Shown here in pieces: positions 35,063-43,312 of a stretch of 64,000 nt of DNA. Origin of the DNA: Cytophagaceae bacterium (lineage in GTDB: Bacteria; Bacteroidota; Bacteroidia; Cytophagales; Cytophagaceae); NCBI GenBank assembly GCA_021151805.1, contig JAGKWN010000004.1, positions 14,657-78,656 on the forward strand, read 5' to 3'. The notes under the pieces were generated by a model, which saw only the letters and a list, made by a program, of their open reading frames with translations, had not been told where the DNA came from and made no database searches. The position numbers and the translations under genes were made by a program. Positions within the stretch are counted from its first letter, which is position 1. Each line of letters opens with the position of its first letter.

Positions 35063-35497
35063 CTACCGCTCTATAATGTTTTTACTTTTTACCAAAGCTT
35101 TTAATGCTCCGGTAGACCACAGCGCCCAGAAGATCAATACCGGCTGGAAGAATAAGCGGATCAATCTTTTCTGATCAGTATCTAAGCCAAAAGCATCATG
35201 CCTGCCTGTATATTGTGAGAGATTCCCCGGAAATACAAGTACATAAAAGATGGCCAGTACAATACCAATGTATACTTTTTGCCTCTTCCAGAAAATCATA
35301 GCGAGGCCTAATAATAATTCCGGTATACCGGATAAAAGCACAACAAGATCTTTGTCCATTGGCAACCAATCCGGCACCTGTGCCTGGAAATCAACGCGTG
35401 CAAAAGAGAAATGTCCGATGGCAGCACCTACCATAAAAACGCCTAGAAGAATGCGGAATACATCCTGGAAAAAATTGGTGTGAATGTGTGTTTGCAT
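35063..35497 (-). CDS. DoxX-family small membrane protein
   Basis: A 144-residue protein with four hydrophobic segments, the usual DoxX size. Characteristic residues are F-R-I-L-L-G-V-F-M-V-G-A-A-I-G-H-F in the first helix and LLSGIPELLLGLAMIFWKRQ in the second to third, with F-P-G-N-L-S-Q-Y-T-G-R-H-D-A-F-G after the third. It is an ordinary single-domain member, unlike the five long paralogues at the left end. It is flanked on both sides by copies of the four-hairpin repeat, and so stands apart from the PepSY/receptor pair on the same strand. Family members are linked to redox stress or thiosulfate oxidation; its actual role is unknown. Confidence 0.85.
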   Translation of the reverse strand: MQTHIHTNFFQDVFRILLGVFMVGAAIGHFSFARVDFQAQVPDWLPMDKDLVVLLSGIPELLLGLAMIFWKRQKVYIGIVLAIFYVLVFPGNLSQYTGRHDAFGLDTDQKRLIRLFFQPVLIFWALWSTGALKALVKSKNIIER

Positions 35498-35589
35498 AGC
35501 TGATGTTTTTATATAGCAGACAGTGTTGTACTACTAATATATAATATATAAAACTTTCTGCAGAAAGGCTACTAACTGCAGAAAGCGCT

Positions 35590-35704
35590 ATTCGGAATTT
35601 GCAATTCCGAAGCCAGATTATAAGGATTTGTAATCCTTATAAAAAAACATTGCGATTGCAAATCGCTTTTATCTGAGTTCGGGATTACAAATCCCGAACA
35701 GCTT
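35590..35704. repeat. Four-hairpin intergenic repeat element, copy 2 (archetype)
   Basis: The cleanest copy: tcggaatttgcaattccga, aaggatttgtaatcctt, gcgattgcaaatcgc and tcgggattacaaatcccga occur in series, separated by short A/T-rich spacers. All four palindromes share a core of the type ATT(T/A)(G/C)(C/T)AAT. It lies between the DoxX and PepSY genes. Confidence 0.85.
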
Positions 35705-35739
35705 CATTTCGAAGATTTTTATTATCCTCACGTTTCATA

Positions 35740-37116
35740 CTACCAAACATACACCACTATATACCAAGCCAGTGTTGGTATAAAAAGATAGAACGAAATA
35801 CTGCTATAAGAAGAAATGAATGGTGTTGTTTTTTTTCTGCGGATCAAACGTATGATGTGATAGAAAAGTAAAAACACCAATAGCAGAATCACATTCAGTA
35901 CAAAAGGGAAGAATAGTAGCACGGTTACATACACACCTGATTTGATGGGCTGTCCCAGAAAGATTCCGAAGATTATTCCAATCACAAAAAAGTCGGTAAA
36001 CAATACAGACCAGTATTTTAATGTTTGTCTGAATCGGTACATAGCGCTAACCAGCAGCGGTTCTGCTTTACCAGGTTTTCTATTCCAGCTTATTTTTTTT
36101 GTACGCTTGAAATAAAGGAAACCACCTGTTATAACGATCAGGGATAACAGAATTCCGAAGAAGGAATACAAAATCTTTGTTGTCAATCCGCCGAAGTTTC
36201 CGAAGTGATAAGATACACAACTGTTGAGTGCTTTCATTAATTCTGTTTCTGATTTCCCTGAAAGCTTTATTTTTTCTCCCGTTTTTGTATCCAGTAAGAT
36301 ACGGGTGAATTCACCTAGCGCACCGTTCTTGTAAACCGGGTTGTTGTAATGGAATTGGATTTTGTCTTTTAAGAACGTAATGTTATTTAAATGTTCCGTG
36401 TTATCAGTTTTATAGTAGATTGATTTCTGTAAAAATGTATCAATAGAATATGTAAGTTTCTCTATCTGGAAGATATCTGCTTTGAGTGGTCCGCTGAAAG
36501 TGGAAGGGAAAGTAATGACCAATGCTGTAGCACCCATAAAGGAGCAAAAAGCAAGCGAAAGCAAGCCAATGTTGTTATGCCAGTTGGCGAGTGATTTCAA
36601 TTCAAAGCCTTTTTTCAAAGTAAGAATATTGAAAATGGATTTTCTGTAGATCCAGAATCCGGTAATGCTGATGCAGATCAACGCAGTGCTTAATATGAAA
36701 TTGAAGACCATACCTGTGTAACGGGTCATCAGTAAATAGATGTGCAGGTCTTCAATCACGTGCAGCCATCGGTCCGGTAGCTGCTGCCAGCCCGTTGCTG
36801 TATAGTAAAGATGAATTTCATCTTCTATATCATCCTTTCGGAACATGTAGGCTTTATAGGTTTCGTTGCTGTGTGCTGGCGGATAGATGCGTACTAAAAA
36901 ATAATCAGGAAAGGTTGCAGCAGCTTCATTATAAAGTACATCGTATGATTTTACAGGCTGCACTTGTTGCGCAAATAATTCTGGATACACGATTGGTTCA
37001 AGTTCTTCTTTAAAACATAAAACAGAACCTGTTACAGATAAGATCAACAGACCGATGCCGGCAATGATGCCTGCCCAGGAGTGGATGAGATAAATCTGCT
37101 TCTTTGGAATAGCCAT
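35740..37116 (-). CDS. PepSY-associated iron-regulated membrane protein
   Basis: 458 residues from the ATG at 37116, which lies 5 bp after the receptor stop; an in-frame TTG at 37125 would overlap that stop and is less likely. The N-terminus K-K-Q-I-Y-L-I-H-S-W-A-G-I-I-A-G-I-G-L has the conserved H-x-W-x-G of the PepSY_TM family. The third helix region has N-W-H-N-N-I-G-L-L-S-L-A-F, a second conserved histidine, and L-H-V-I-E-D-L-H-I-Y-L-L carries two more. Periplasmic loops contain a PepSY-like stretch (F-P-D-Y-F-L-V-R-I-Y). Proteins of this type often accompany siderophore receptors and have been proposed to reduce or process ferric siderophores at the inner membrane. Cotranscription with the receptor is almost certain. 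Confidence 0.88.
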   Translation of the reverse strand: MAIPKKQIYLIHSWAGIIAGIGLLILSVTGSVLCFKEELEPIVYPELFAQQVQPVKSYDVLYNEAAATFPDYFLVRIYPPAHSNETYKAYMFRKDDIEDEIHLYYTATGWQQLPDRWLHVIEDLHIYLLMTRYTGMVFNFILSTALICISITGFWIYRKSIFNILTLKKGFELKSLANWHNNIGLLSLAFCSFMGATALVITFPSTFSGPLKADIFQIEKLTYSIDTFLQKSIYYKTDNTEHLNNITFLKDKIQFHYNNPVYKNGALGEFTRILLDTKTGEKIKLSGKSETELMKALNSCVSYHFGNFGGLTTKILYSFFGILLSLIVITGGFLYFKRTKKISWNRKPGKAEPLLVSAMYRFRQTLKYWSVLFTDFFVIGIIFGIFLGQPIKSGVYVTVLLFFPFVLNVILLLVFLLFYHIIRLIRRKKTTPFISSYSSISFYLFIPTLAWYIVVYVW

Positions 37117-37121
37117 AAGAA

Positions 37122-39464
37122 TCAATAATGAATGGTGTAGGTAAGTGAAACGGTTCTGCCACGGCCGGCGACATAATACAGACTTGCTGCTGAAAACTGT
37201 GAGATCGCAGGAAAATAAAATGTGTTGAATAAATTATTTATACCCATACTCAGGTCTCCTTTCCAGACTTTATAATTTACAATCAAATCAAACAGCATAT
37301 ATGAGTTTACATTGCCCATGCCAAAACTCTGTACCTGTGAATCAAATCGTTTCCTGTTTCCCGCATATAAACCCTGCACGGTTACACGCAAAGAAGGAAG
37401 TACATCGTAAGAAATTTTACCAGTGATTTTTGGTGGAGCAATACGTGTACCCAGCAGGTAATTGTTGTAGGTACCATCGTTTCCGTAATCTACTTTTCCT
37501 TCCACATAAGAAGTCGTAAAATTGAATAACCATTTCTTTAATGTATAAGTAATTTCAGCTTCGGCTCCATAGATATGTTCCGGAGCGCGTTGTACATCCA
37601 GTGAAGCACCGATTAATGTTACTCCATATTTGGATGTGTTATAAAATCCAACAGCTGAGAATAAAAGATTTTTACCAATGCGCGAATCCCAGCCGATCTC
37701 ATAATTATTTACCAGTTGAGCCTTTGGTTTAAGATCTGTGACCTTCGTTGCGGCTGTTTGTCTTAATTCACGACCTACTTCGGTTGTTGCATAACCTTGT
37801 CCGAATGAAGCGAATGGCGTAAACCAGCGGAACAGATTATATCGAACACCGGCATTGAATAAGAGCTGGTCATAATTCAGTGTACCGCCTTCAACGAAAT
37901 GCCCCGGGGTAGTTGTTGTAAGTGTAGTGAAATCAGCTACATTCAAACGAATGGTTTCGTAACGCATACCACCGCGTAAAATGAATTTACGCAGGCGTTG
38001 CTGTACTTGTAAAAAAGGAGCGAGGTTGAGTTGTGTGATGGGCGGCACCCAGGTTCTGCCGTCAACCAATTCCTGTTTGGTATTGTCTGCAATAAAATCC
38101 AGGCCATATTGCAGCGAGTTATTTTTGATCAGCGGTGTTTTTGTTTTGAAATCTATGCGTGAACCGATTTTATACGATTGAATAAATGTTTGGGCAGAGG
38201 TCTTTCCGTTGTATATCGGGAAGTAAGCTGAGTTTGGATCGTAAGGGAAGCGTGCATACGATTGCTGGTAATAGACCAATACATTCAACGAAGTTTTATC
38301 AACGAATGCATCATTGCGGTAACGCAGCGTTGTATTCAAGCTTCTGGAAGCAGTTCCCAGTTCATCCGGGTATTTGCCACGCGTGCGTGCTGTGGCTTTT
38401 GAAGCACCATAATCACCGGCAACAGCAGAGAAACCTGGTATCTGTGTGCTGCTGTAATAATTAACAGAACCTTCTATGGAAGAAGAGGAATCAATGTGAT
38501 AACCGGTTTTTGCCTGGATGTTATAATTATTCGTATTAGCCATTCCGCCTTGTCCGAGCGGATCCAATGGAATCAAATCACCTTCTGCATCGTAGTATTT
38601 ACCAATATGTTCAGCCGCTCCACCTAAATTGAAGTAAATATTTTTCTTCTGTCCGCTGATCTGCTGCATTAGCCGGCCGCCCAGCGGACCGCTTTTCATA
38701 TAAGTATCATGCGCAGCTATGAGCGCCGTATTTCCTGAAATGGAAGTAATAAACTGTAGCGTGTCTTTGTTATAGAGCGGGCGTCGCGTAACCATATTCA
38801 CAATACCACCAGTAGAACCATAACCATAGAGCGCCGTTGTTCCACGTACTACTTCAATCTGGTCAATAGCTGAGACATCGATGGATCTTAACTCACGCGA
38901 TGAATTACGAACAGGTGTTGACTGCGGAATTCCATCGATCAATACAAGCATGTCACGACCACGAATACCTTGTCCATATGTGCTGGCAGATTCCGTGCTG
39001 ACTGCCATACCCGGGACACTTTTTCCAAGGATCTCATTTAAGTTGGTATTGATGGTAGATTGTTCTGTCAGTGTTTTGTTGTCTAGTACCGACATCGAAA
39101 TAACTTCTTCTTCCCGTTTCCCGAAACGGTTTGCATGAATCAAAATTTCTTCAGAGTAAGCTTCCGTTAAATAAATGGTATATGAGTTGTTGTTTGCAAC
39201 AGTGGCTGTATACGTTTCAAATCCTATCAGCTGTATGGTAATTGTTGCGGGAGCATCGGCGATCTGATTGAATATAAAAAAGCCGTCTTCGTTTGTTGTA
39301 GTATGCTGAAGCTTTCCCTCACTATTTTTTAACTGTACATGTACCAATGGAATGGGAATAGAATCCGAACTGGAATATACGGTGCCACGAATTGAGTTTG
39401 AATTTTGTGCGCTGAGTGAGTGGTTGATGAATAAAATTACCAGGGAAATGAAGATGTAACGCAT
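37122..39464 (-). CDS. TonB-dependent siderophore-type receptor with carboxypeptidase-regulatory-like N-terminal domain
   Basis: A 780-residue outer-membrane receptor. A signal peptide (ends L-S-A-Q) precedes a CarboxypepD_reg-like beta domain (S-I-R-G-T-V-Y-S ... T-N-E-D-G-F-F-I-F). The plug follows at about 110-240 with L-N-E-I-L-G-K-S-V-P-G-M, G-Q-G-I-R-G-R-D-M-L-V-L-I-D-G-I-P and IDQIEVVRGTTALYGYGSTG. The remainder is a 22-strand-type barrel ending in G-R-G-R-T-V-S-L-T-Y-T-I-H-Y with a terminal aromatic residue. The tight link to a PepSY membrane protein and the position next to a siderophore operon argue for ferric-siderophore uptake. The ligand could be the product of the operon at 41.8-50.1 kb. 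It is transcribed leftward. Confidence 0.92.
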   Translation of the reverse strand: MRYIFISLVILFINHSLSAQNSNSIRGTVYSSSDSIPIPLVHVQLKNSEGKLQHTTTNEDGFFIFNQIADAPATITIQLIGFETYTATVANNNSYTIYLTEAYSEEILIHANRFGKREEEVISMSVLDNKTLTEQSTINTNLNEILGKSVPGMAVSTESASTYGQGIRGRDMLVLIDGIPQSTPVRNSSRELRSIDVSAIDQIEVVRGTTALYGYGSTGGIVNMVTRRPLYNKDTLQFITSISGNTALIAAHDTYMKSGPLGGRLMQQISGQKKNIYFNLGGAAEHIGKYYDAEGDLIPLDPLGQGGMANTNNYNIQAKTGYHIDSSSSIEGSVNYYSSTQIPGFSAVAGDYGASKATARTRGKYPDELGTASRSLNTTLRYRNDAFVDKTSLNVLVYYQQSYARFPYDPNSAYFPIYNGKTSAQTFIQSYKIGSRIDFKTKTPLIKNNSLQYGLDFIADNTKQELVDGRTWVPPITQLNLAPFLQVQQRLRKFILRGGMRYETIRLNVADFTTLTTTTPGHFVEGGTLNYDQLLFNAGVRYNLFRWFTPFASFGQGYATTEVGRELRQTAATKVTDLKPKAQLVNNYEIGWDSRIGKNLLFSAVGFYNTSKYGVTLIGASLDVQRAPEHIYGAEAEITYTLKKWLFNFTTSYVEGKVDYGNDGTYNNYLLGTRIAPPKITGKISYDVLPSLRVTVQGLYAGNRKRFDSQVQSFGMGNVNSYMLFDLIVNYKVWKGDLSMGINNLFNTFYFPAISQFSAASLYYVAGRGRTVSLTYTIHY

Positions 39465-39631
39465 AGGGGAGGTGGCCTGAGGTCATAGTAATCAGGCTAC
39501 AAATTTCGGCAAACTACAAACAGAGAAATGAGCCTATAGGGATTTTAAATAGGCGTATTGGTATAGAATGATAATCCGTTTTTGTCTATTTTTTATACAT
39601 GTTGGCATACCTTAAGGCATATACGCACACA

Positions 39632-39639
39632 TAATTTTG
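39632..39639 (+). promoter_or_regulatory. Probable -7 box for the DUF4397 lipoprotein gene
   Basis: The sequence taattttg matches TAnnTTTG and lies 16 bp before the ATG, giving a very short leader. The nearest upstream TTG (39602-39604) is 27 bases away, longer than the usual spacing. Confidence 0.4.
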
Positions 39640-39655
39640 CAGAAAAAATAAACGT

Positions 39656-40423
39656 ATGTTAAAACAATATATACTTGCCCTTGCCATCGGTTGCGCTTTA
39701 TTTACTTCATGCAAACCTGATGATGGTGATCCTGCACCAGCAGTACCAGTTGTACCTAAAAATACCAGTGTGTTGATTGTAAATGCAATCAGCGATAATT
39801 CTGCTGCTATCGCTTTCAGTCTGGATGCAGATGCCATTGCTACGGTAGCCGCAGATGCAAATTCCTCCTATGTGACAGCGTCAGAAGGTTCCCGCAAACT
39901 TAAATTTTCTGTAGCTGGCTCGGCAAAAGAATTGCCGGTTACCATTCAGACAGATAAATATTATACACTTGTTGTATACGGTACCTCTGCAAACCCTTCC
40001 GTATCTGTGATTGAAGATGATATTCGTACGGCTGCTCCAACCGGACAATTCTCTTACAGATATTTAAATGTGTATGATAGCAGTGAGGTGAAAAAAATAT
40101 CCGCTCAGGCATATTATCCAACGTATGGTTTATGGGCAACGGTTACAGGTACGCATGATAACATTGCTTTCGGGAATGTGAGTGCATTTTCAAACTATAC
40201 TGCAGGCGTAGAAGCGCAGTGGAGAATGATTGAAACAGGCAGCGAAACTTCTGAGCCGCTTGCTGGCTACAAAGCCGGTTCGACACATGTGGTATATGCA
40301 CCAACTGATAAAGCACTTGGTGTTGAAGGTAGACATTTTACGTATGTGATCTTTGGACACGGGACAACTGGAAGCTATAAGCTGATTAATCACGAAGGCT
40401 CTTTGCCTGGTGCCAGTAAATAA
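39656..40423 (+). CDS. DUF4397-type lipoprotein
   Basis: A 255-residue lipoprotein. The signal M-L-K-Q-Y-I-L-A-L-A-I-G-C-A-L-F-T-S-C is followed by K-P-D-D-G-D-P-A-P and a proline/valine tether. The mature protein starts with TSVLIVNAISDNSAAIAFSL, then Y-V-T-A-S-E-G-S-R-K-L-K-F-S-V-A-G-S and D-K-Y-Y-T-L-V-V-Y-G-T, the pattern of DUF4397 proteins (a beta-sandwich also seen in anchored proteins of Bacteroidota and Firmicutes). The biochemical role of the domain is unknown. Its gene is divergent from the receptor gene and could share its regulatory region, and it converges on the AraC-type regulator over a perfect palindrome. Confidence 0.8.
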   Translation: MLKQYILALAIGCALFTSCKPDDGDPAPAVPVVPKNTSVLIVNAISDNSAAIAFSLDADAIATVAADANSSYVTASEGSRKLKFSVAGSAKELPVTIQTDKYYTLVVYGTSANPSVSVIEDDIRTAAPTGQFSYRYLNVYDSSEVKKISAQAYYPTYGLWATVTGTHDNIAFGNVSAFSNYTAGVEAQWRMIETGSETSEPLAGYKAGSTHVVYAPTDKALGVEGRHFTYVIFGHGTTGSYKLINHEGSLPGASK

Positions 40424-40435
40424 TGATCGACTAAA

Positions 40436-40499
40436 AAATAAAAGGAATCCCGTCCCGATCCCGATAGCTATCGGGATCGGGACGGGATTCCTTTTATTT
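40436..40499. terminator. Perfect 32 bp-arm palindrome, bidirectional terminator
   Basis: A perfectly self-complementary 64 bp sequence centred on tcccgatagctatcggga, with outer sections ggaatcccgtc/gacgggattcc and A/T-rich ends. It separates the convergent DUF4397 and AraC genes. The central motif is a familiar intergenic palindrome in Bacteroidota genomes (from memory), so it may also be a repeat family member. Confidence 0.85.
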
Positions 40500-40524
40500 A
40501 AACTTTTGAAGAACTGGTTTAGTG

Positions 40525-41532
40525 TTATGCTGCAATCAGCAACTTTCTATACTTGCCTGGCGTGACACCATATTTTTTCCGGAATGAATGTATGTATTTA
40601 CTCGGGCATTGATAGCCAATAGCATAAGCGATTTCACTGATCGGGCAGGTTTTATCTTTTAACAGAATACAAGAAGTGCATAAACGTTGTTCGACAATAT
40701 AATTATGTACGGTCGTATTAAATTGTTCCTTAAATCCTTTTTTTAATTTGAACTCATTCAGACAAACAATTTTAGAAAGCTCCTTTAAAGTAGTAGGAGT
40801 GCTGATATTGTTGTCGATGTATTCTTTGGCCTGCAGTAATTTGGGTATGTCTTGTGAAGTAAGATATACCTGCTTAATGGAATGATCCAGTAAATCTTCT
40901 GTTGATAGGGCAACCTCTTTTACCAGTGTCAATGCCTGTGACAAGAGCTGCAGCTTTTGAGTGATCGGGTGTTCATTGGATTTTGATACGGTATCCGTAA
41001 TCGCGTGCAAAGTCTGGTAAATGTGAACCGGGATCTGGCTTTTGAATACAACATTCTCCTGGCTCGTTAAAAATGATTTTATTTTTTCACGTGCGTCATC
41101 CGTAGTTGGCAGGCTGGATAATAATTTTCGGATAACTGGCTTATGAAAGCTGATGTCAATGGAATGGATGCGACGCTGTTTAGGAAGAATGGTATTGATA
41201 GCACCTTTCTTAAAGAATAAACCTCTGCAGATTCCTTTCTGGATGATTTCTTCTTCTTCAGATTGGTTTGTCGTAACGCTGTAATCGCCTTCCAGGTAAA
41301 AACTCAGTTTGAAGTATTCGATATCAATCAATGATTTAAAGATCAAAGGTTCTTTTATATAAAGATCGTGTATAGTAAATGTAATGCCTTTGTCAATTTC
41401 AATTCCAATAATGCTGCCCTCAACTTTTTGATGCTTAATAACAGTCTTGCTCACTTTATTTTCAAAAGTATATTCTGCATCAAGACTCGCACTAACTCGT
41501 TTTAGAAAATCGTGGATGGTGAAAGATTTCAT
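40525..41532 (-). CDS. AraC-family transcriptional regulator, probable siderophore regulator
   Basis: A 335-residue regulator. The N-terminal 230 residues form a sensing domain without clear family hallmarks. The C-terminal region (about 235-335) is the double helix-turn-helix: A-K-E-Y-I-D-N-N-I-S-T-P-T-T-L-K-E-L-S, then EFKLKKGFKEQFNTTVHNYI, and ISEIAYAIGYQCPSKYIHSF ending F-R-K-K-Y-G-V-T-P-G-K-Y-R-K. Two-cysteine stretches (T-S-C-I-L-L-K-D-K-T-C) lie between the helices. Siderophore operons are often controlled by PchR-type AraC proteins that bind the ferric siderophore, and the gene stands divergently next to such an operon, which is the basis for the proposed role. Confidence 0.88.
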   Translation of the reverse strand: MKSFTIHDFLKRVSASLDAEYTFENKVSKTVIKHQKVEGSIIGIEIDKGITFTIHDLYIKEPLIFKSLIDIEYFKLSFYLEGDYSVTTNQSEEEEIIQKGICRGLFFKKGAINTILPKQRRIHSIDISFHKPVIRKLLSSLPTTDDAREKIKSFLTSQENVVFKSQIPVHIYQTLHAITDTVSKSNEHPITQKLQLLSQALTLVKEVALSTEDLLDHSIKQVYLTSQDIPKLLQAKEYIDNNISTPTTLKELSKIVCLNEFKLKKGFKEQFNTTVHNYIVEQRLCTSCILLKDKTCPISEIAYAIGYQCPSKYIHSFRKKYGVTPGKYRKLLIAA

Positions 41533-41589
41533 TTGAATTTATTATAGTTAATTATAATTAGTCTAAATTAACTTTTATATTAAAAAAAT

Positions 41590-41621
41590 CAAAATTATAA
41601 TCATTTAATTCTATTAGGCAA
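41590..41621 (-). promoter_or_regulatory. Promoter of the AraC-type regulator gene
   Basis: On the minus strand a TTG (41619-41621) lies 21 bases before TAATTTTG (41590-41597). This fits the Bacteroidota arrangement TTG-N19-21-TAnnTTTG. Transcription would start about 50 bases before the ATG at 41532. Confidence 0.65.
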
Positions 41622-41752
41622 TAATATTATCTTGGAATTATTAAATTTTTATCTTTTGTGTAATTTTTAAAATTGTACTATTCTAATAATTCAAAATTCG
41701 TAATGGAATATAATTCTTCCCGAAAAGCACATAGCAGCGCTGCATTTGCTTT

Positions 41753-41760
41753 TACTTTTG
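41753..41760 (+). promoter_or_regulatory. Probable -7 box of the siderophore operon
   Basis: The sequence tacttttg matches TAnnTTTG, 28 bp before the first start codon. No TTG occurs at the -33 position, which would fit a promoter that needs an activator such as the adjacent AraC protein; that step is inference. No clear Fur-type dyad was recognised. Confidence 0.5.
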
Positions 41761-41788
41761 TGCCATAGTCACGCTAGGGAAAAATCAC

Positions 41789-43312
41789 ATGTATACAAAA
41801 GTAAGAAAGTCTTTAGAGGGTCTTTTTGTGCGCAACAGCAGCAATCAGATCCATATAATCAACCATCAGGATTCAAATATTAATCATTACAACAGGACAC
41901 TGCAAAAGACGATTGATTTTGTAACAGCTCATTTTAGAAACACTACTCAACCGTTTTCAGGTGTACGTCCGGATTCATTACAGTCAGTTGTAAACGCGGT
42001 AGATTTTTCGACACCAAGTTCAAACATAGACGAACTATTGGCTGAAGTGAAATCTATCTATAGTCAGCATGCCATTGCATTTCACTTGCCTAAATACATC
42101 GCGCATTTGAATTGTCCGGTTGTAACTCCAACTCTTGCAGCAGAAGTAATTATCAGTGCATTGAATTCCTCCATGGATACCTGGGATCAGAGTGCTGGCG
42201 GCACGCTGATGGAAATGAAGTTGATCGACTGGACCTGCGATCAACTGCATCTGGGGGCAACTGCAGATGGCGTGTTTACAAGTGGCGGTACACAATCAAA
42301 CCTGATGGCGCTCTTAATGGCGCGGGATCACTATATCAATCGTACGCTATTATATAATGTTAAAATGCAGGGCTTACCGGATGAAGCAAAACGTTTCCGT
42401 GTTTTCTGTTCGGAGAAAAGTCATTTCAGTATTAAGAAAGCCTGTAGCATACTTGGCCTGGGCGAGCATGCCGTTGTATGTGTGCCTGTAGGCAATCGTT
42501 TTAAAATGAATACCAAAGAGCTGAAGCGCATGATTGAAAAAGAAGTTTCCCAGGGAAATATTCCGATCGCTATTGTTGCTACAGCAGGTACAACCGACTT
42601 TGGAAGCATAGATCCTTTAATCGAACTTGGCGAAATGGCACAGCAATACGGTGCATGGTTTCATGTAGATGCGGCATATGGCTGTGGACTTATGTTAAGC
42701 GACAATCACAGATATAAACTGAACGGCATTGAATATGCTAACTCTGTAACGGTTGATTATCATAAGTCATTTTTTCAGCCGGTTAGTTCAAGCGCCTTGT
42801 TGGTGAAAGATAGAGACACACTTCGGTTGATGTGTTACCATGCAGACTATCTCAATCCGGTGGAGCAGGAGAAAGATGGTTATCCAAATCAGGTGAATAA
42901 AACCATACAGACAACGCGCCGCTTCGATGCGCTGAAACTTTGGTTTACCATGCGCCTGATGGGTAAAGATATTTTGGGTGAATACATTGACCAAATCATT
43001 TTTACGGCTAAGCAAACAGCACACCTGATTGATAAAGACCCGGATTTTGAGTTGCTGAACCAGCCGGAAATCAGTACGCTGTTATTCCGCTATAATCCTT
43101 ATAAGGCAGAGGGGGCAGCACTCAATGCATTGAATCAGTTTATCCGGAAAAAACTGATGGATTCCGGAAAGGCGCTAGTGGCCAGCACGAAAGTAAATAA
43201 CGAAGTGTATTTAAAATTTACACTGCTCAATCCTGTAACAACCACAAAAGATATTTCAACCATTTTAGAACTTATAAAAAACATTGGCAATGAATACGCA
43301 AGTAACAATTAA
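41789..43312 (+). CDS. PLP-dependent group II decarboxylase, siderophore diamine synthesis
   Basis: A 507-residue fold-type I PLP enzyme. Key segments are S-A-G-G-T-L-M-E-M-K and D-G-V-F-T-S-G-G-T-Q-S-N-L-M-A-L-L-M-A-R (substrate and phosphate side), FHVDAAYGCGLMLSD with the cofactor-binding aspartate, and V-D-Y-H-K-S-F-F-Q-P with the PLP lysine at 326. It belongs with diaminobutyrate, lysine and tyrosine decarboxylases found in siderophore clusters (RhbB and DesA are examples). It should supply the diamine (1,3-diaminopropane, putrescine or cadaverine) for the next enzymes. No diaminobutyrate aminotransferase gene is nearby, so the amino-acid substrate cannot be fixed. The gene overlaps the next by 23 bp. 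Confidence 0.9.
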   Translation: MYTKVRKSLEGLFVRNSSNQIHIINHQDSNINHYNRTLQKTIDFVTAHFRNTTQPFSGVRPDSLQSVVNAVDFSTPSSNIDELLAEVKSIYSQHAIAFHLPKYIAHLNCPVVTPTLAAEVIISALNSSMDTWDQSAGGTLMEMKLIDWTCDQLHLGATADGVFTSGGTQSNLMALLMARDHYINRTLLYNVKMQGLPDEAKRFRVFCSEKSHFSIKKACSILGLGEHAVVCVPVGNRFKMNTKELKRMIEKEVSQGNIPIAIVATAGTTDFGSIDPLIELGEMAQQYGAWFHVDAAYGCGLMLSDNHRYKLNGIEYANSVTVDYHKSFFQPVSSSALLVKDRDTLRLMCYHADYLNPVEQEKDGYPNQVNKTIQTTRRFDALKLWFTMRLMGKDILGEYIDQIIFTAKQTAHLIDKDPDFELLNQPEISTLLFRYNPYKAEGAALNALNQFIRKKLMDSGKALVASTKVNNEVYLKFTLLNPVTTTKDISTILELIKNIGNEYASNN

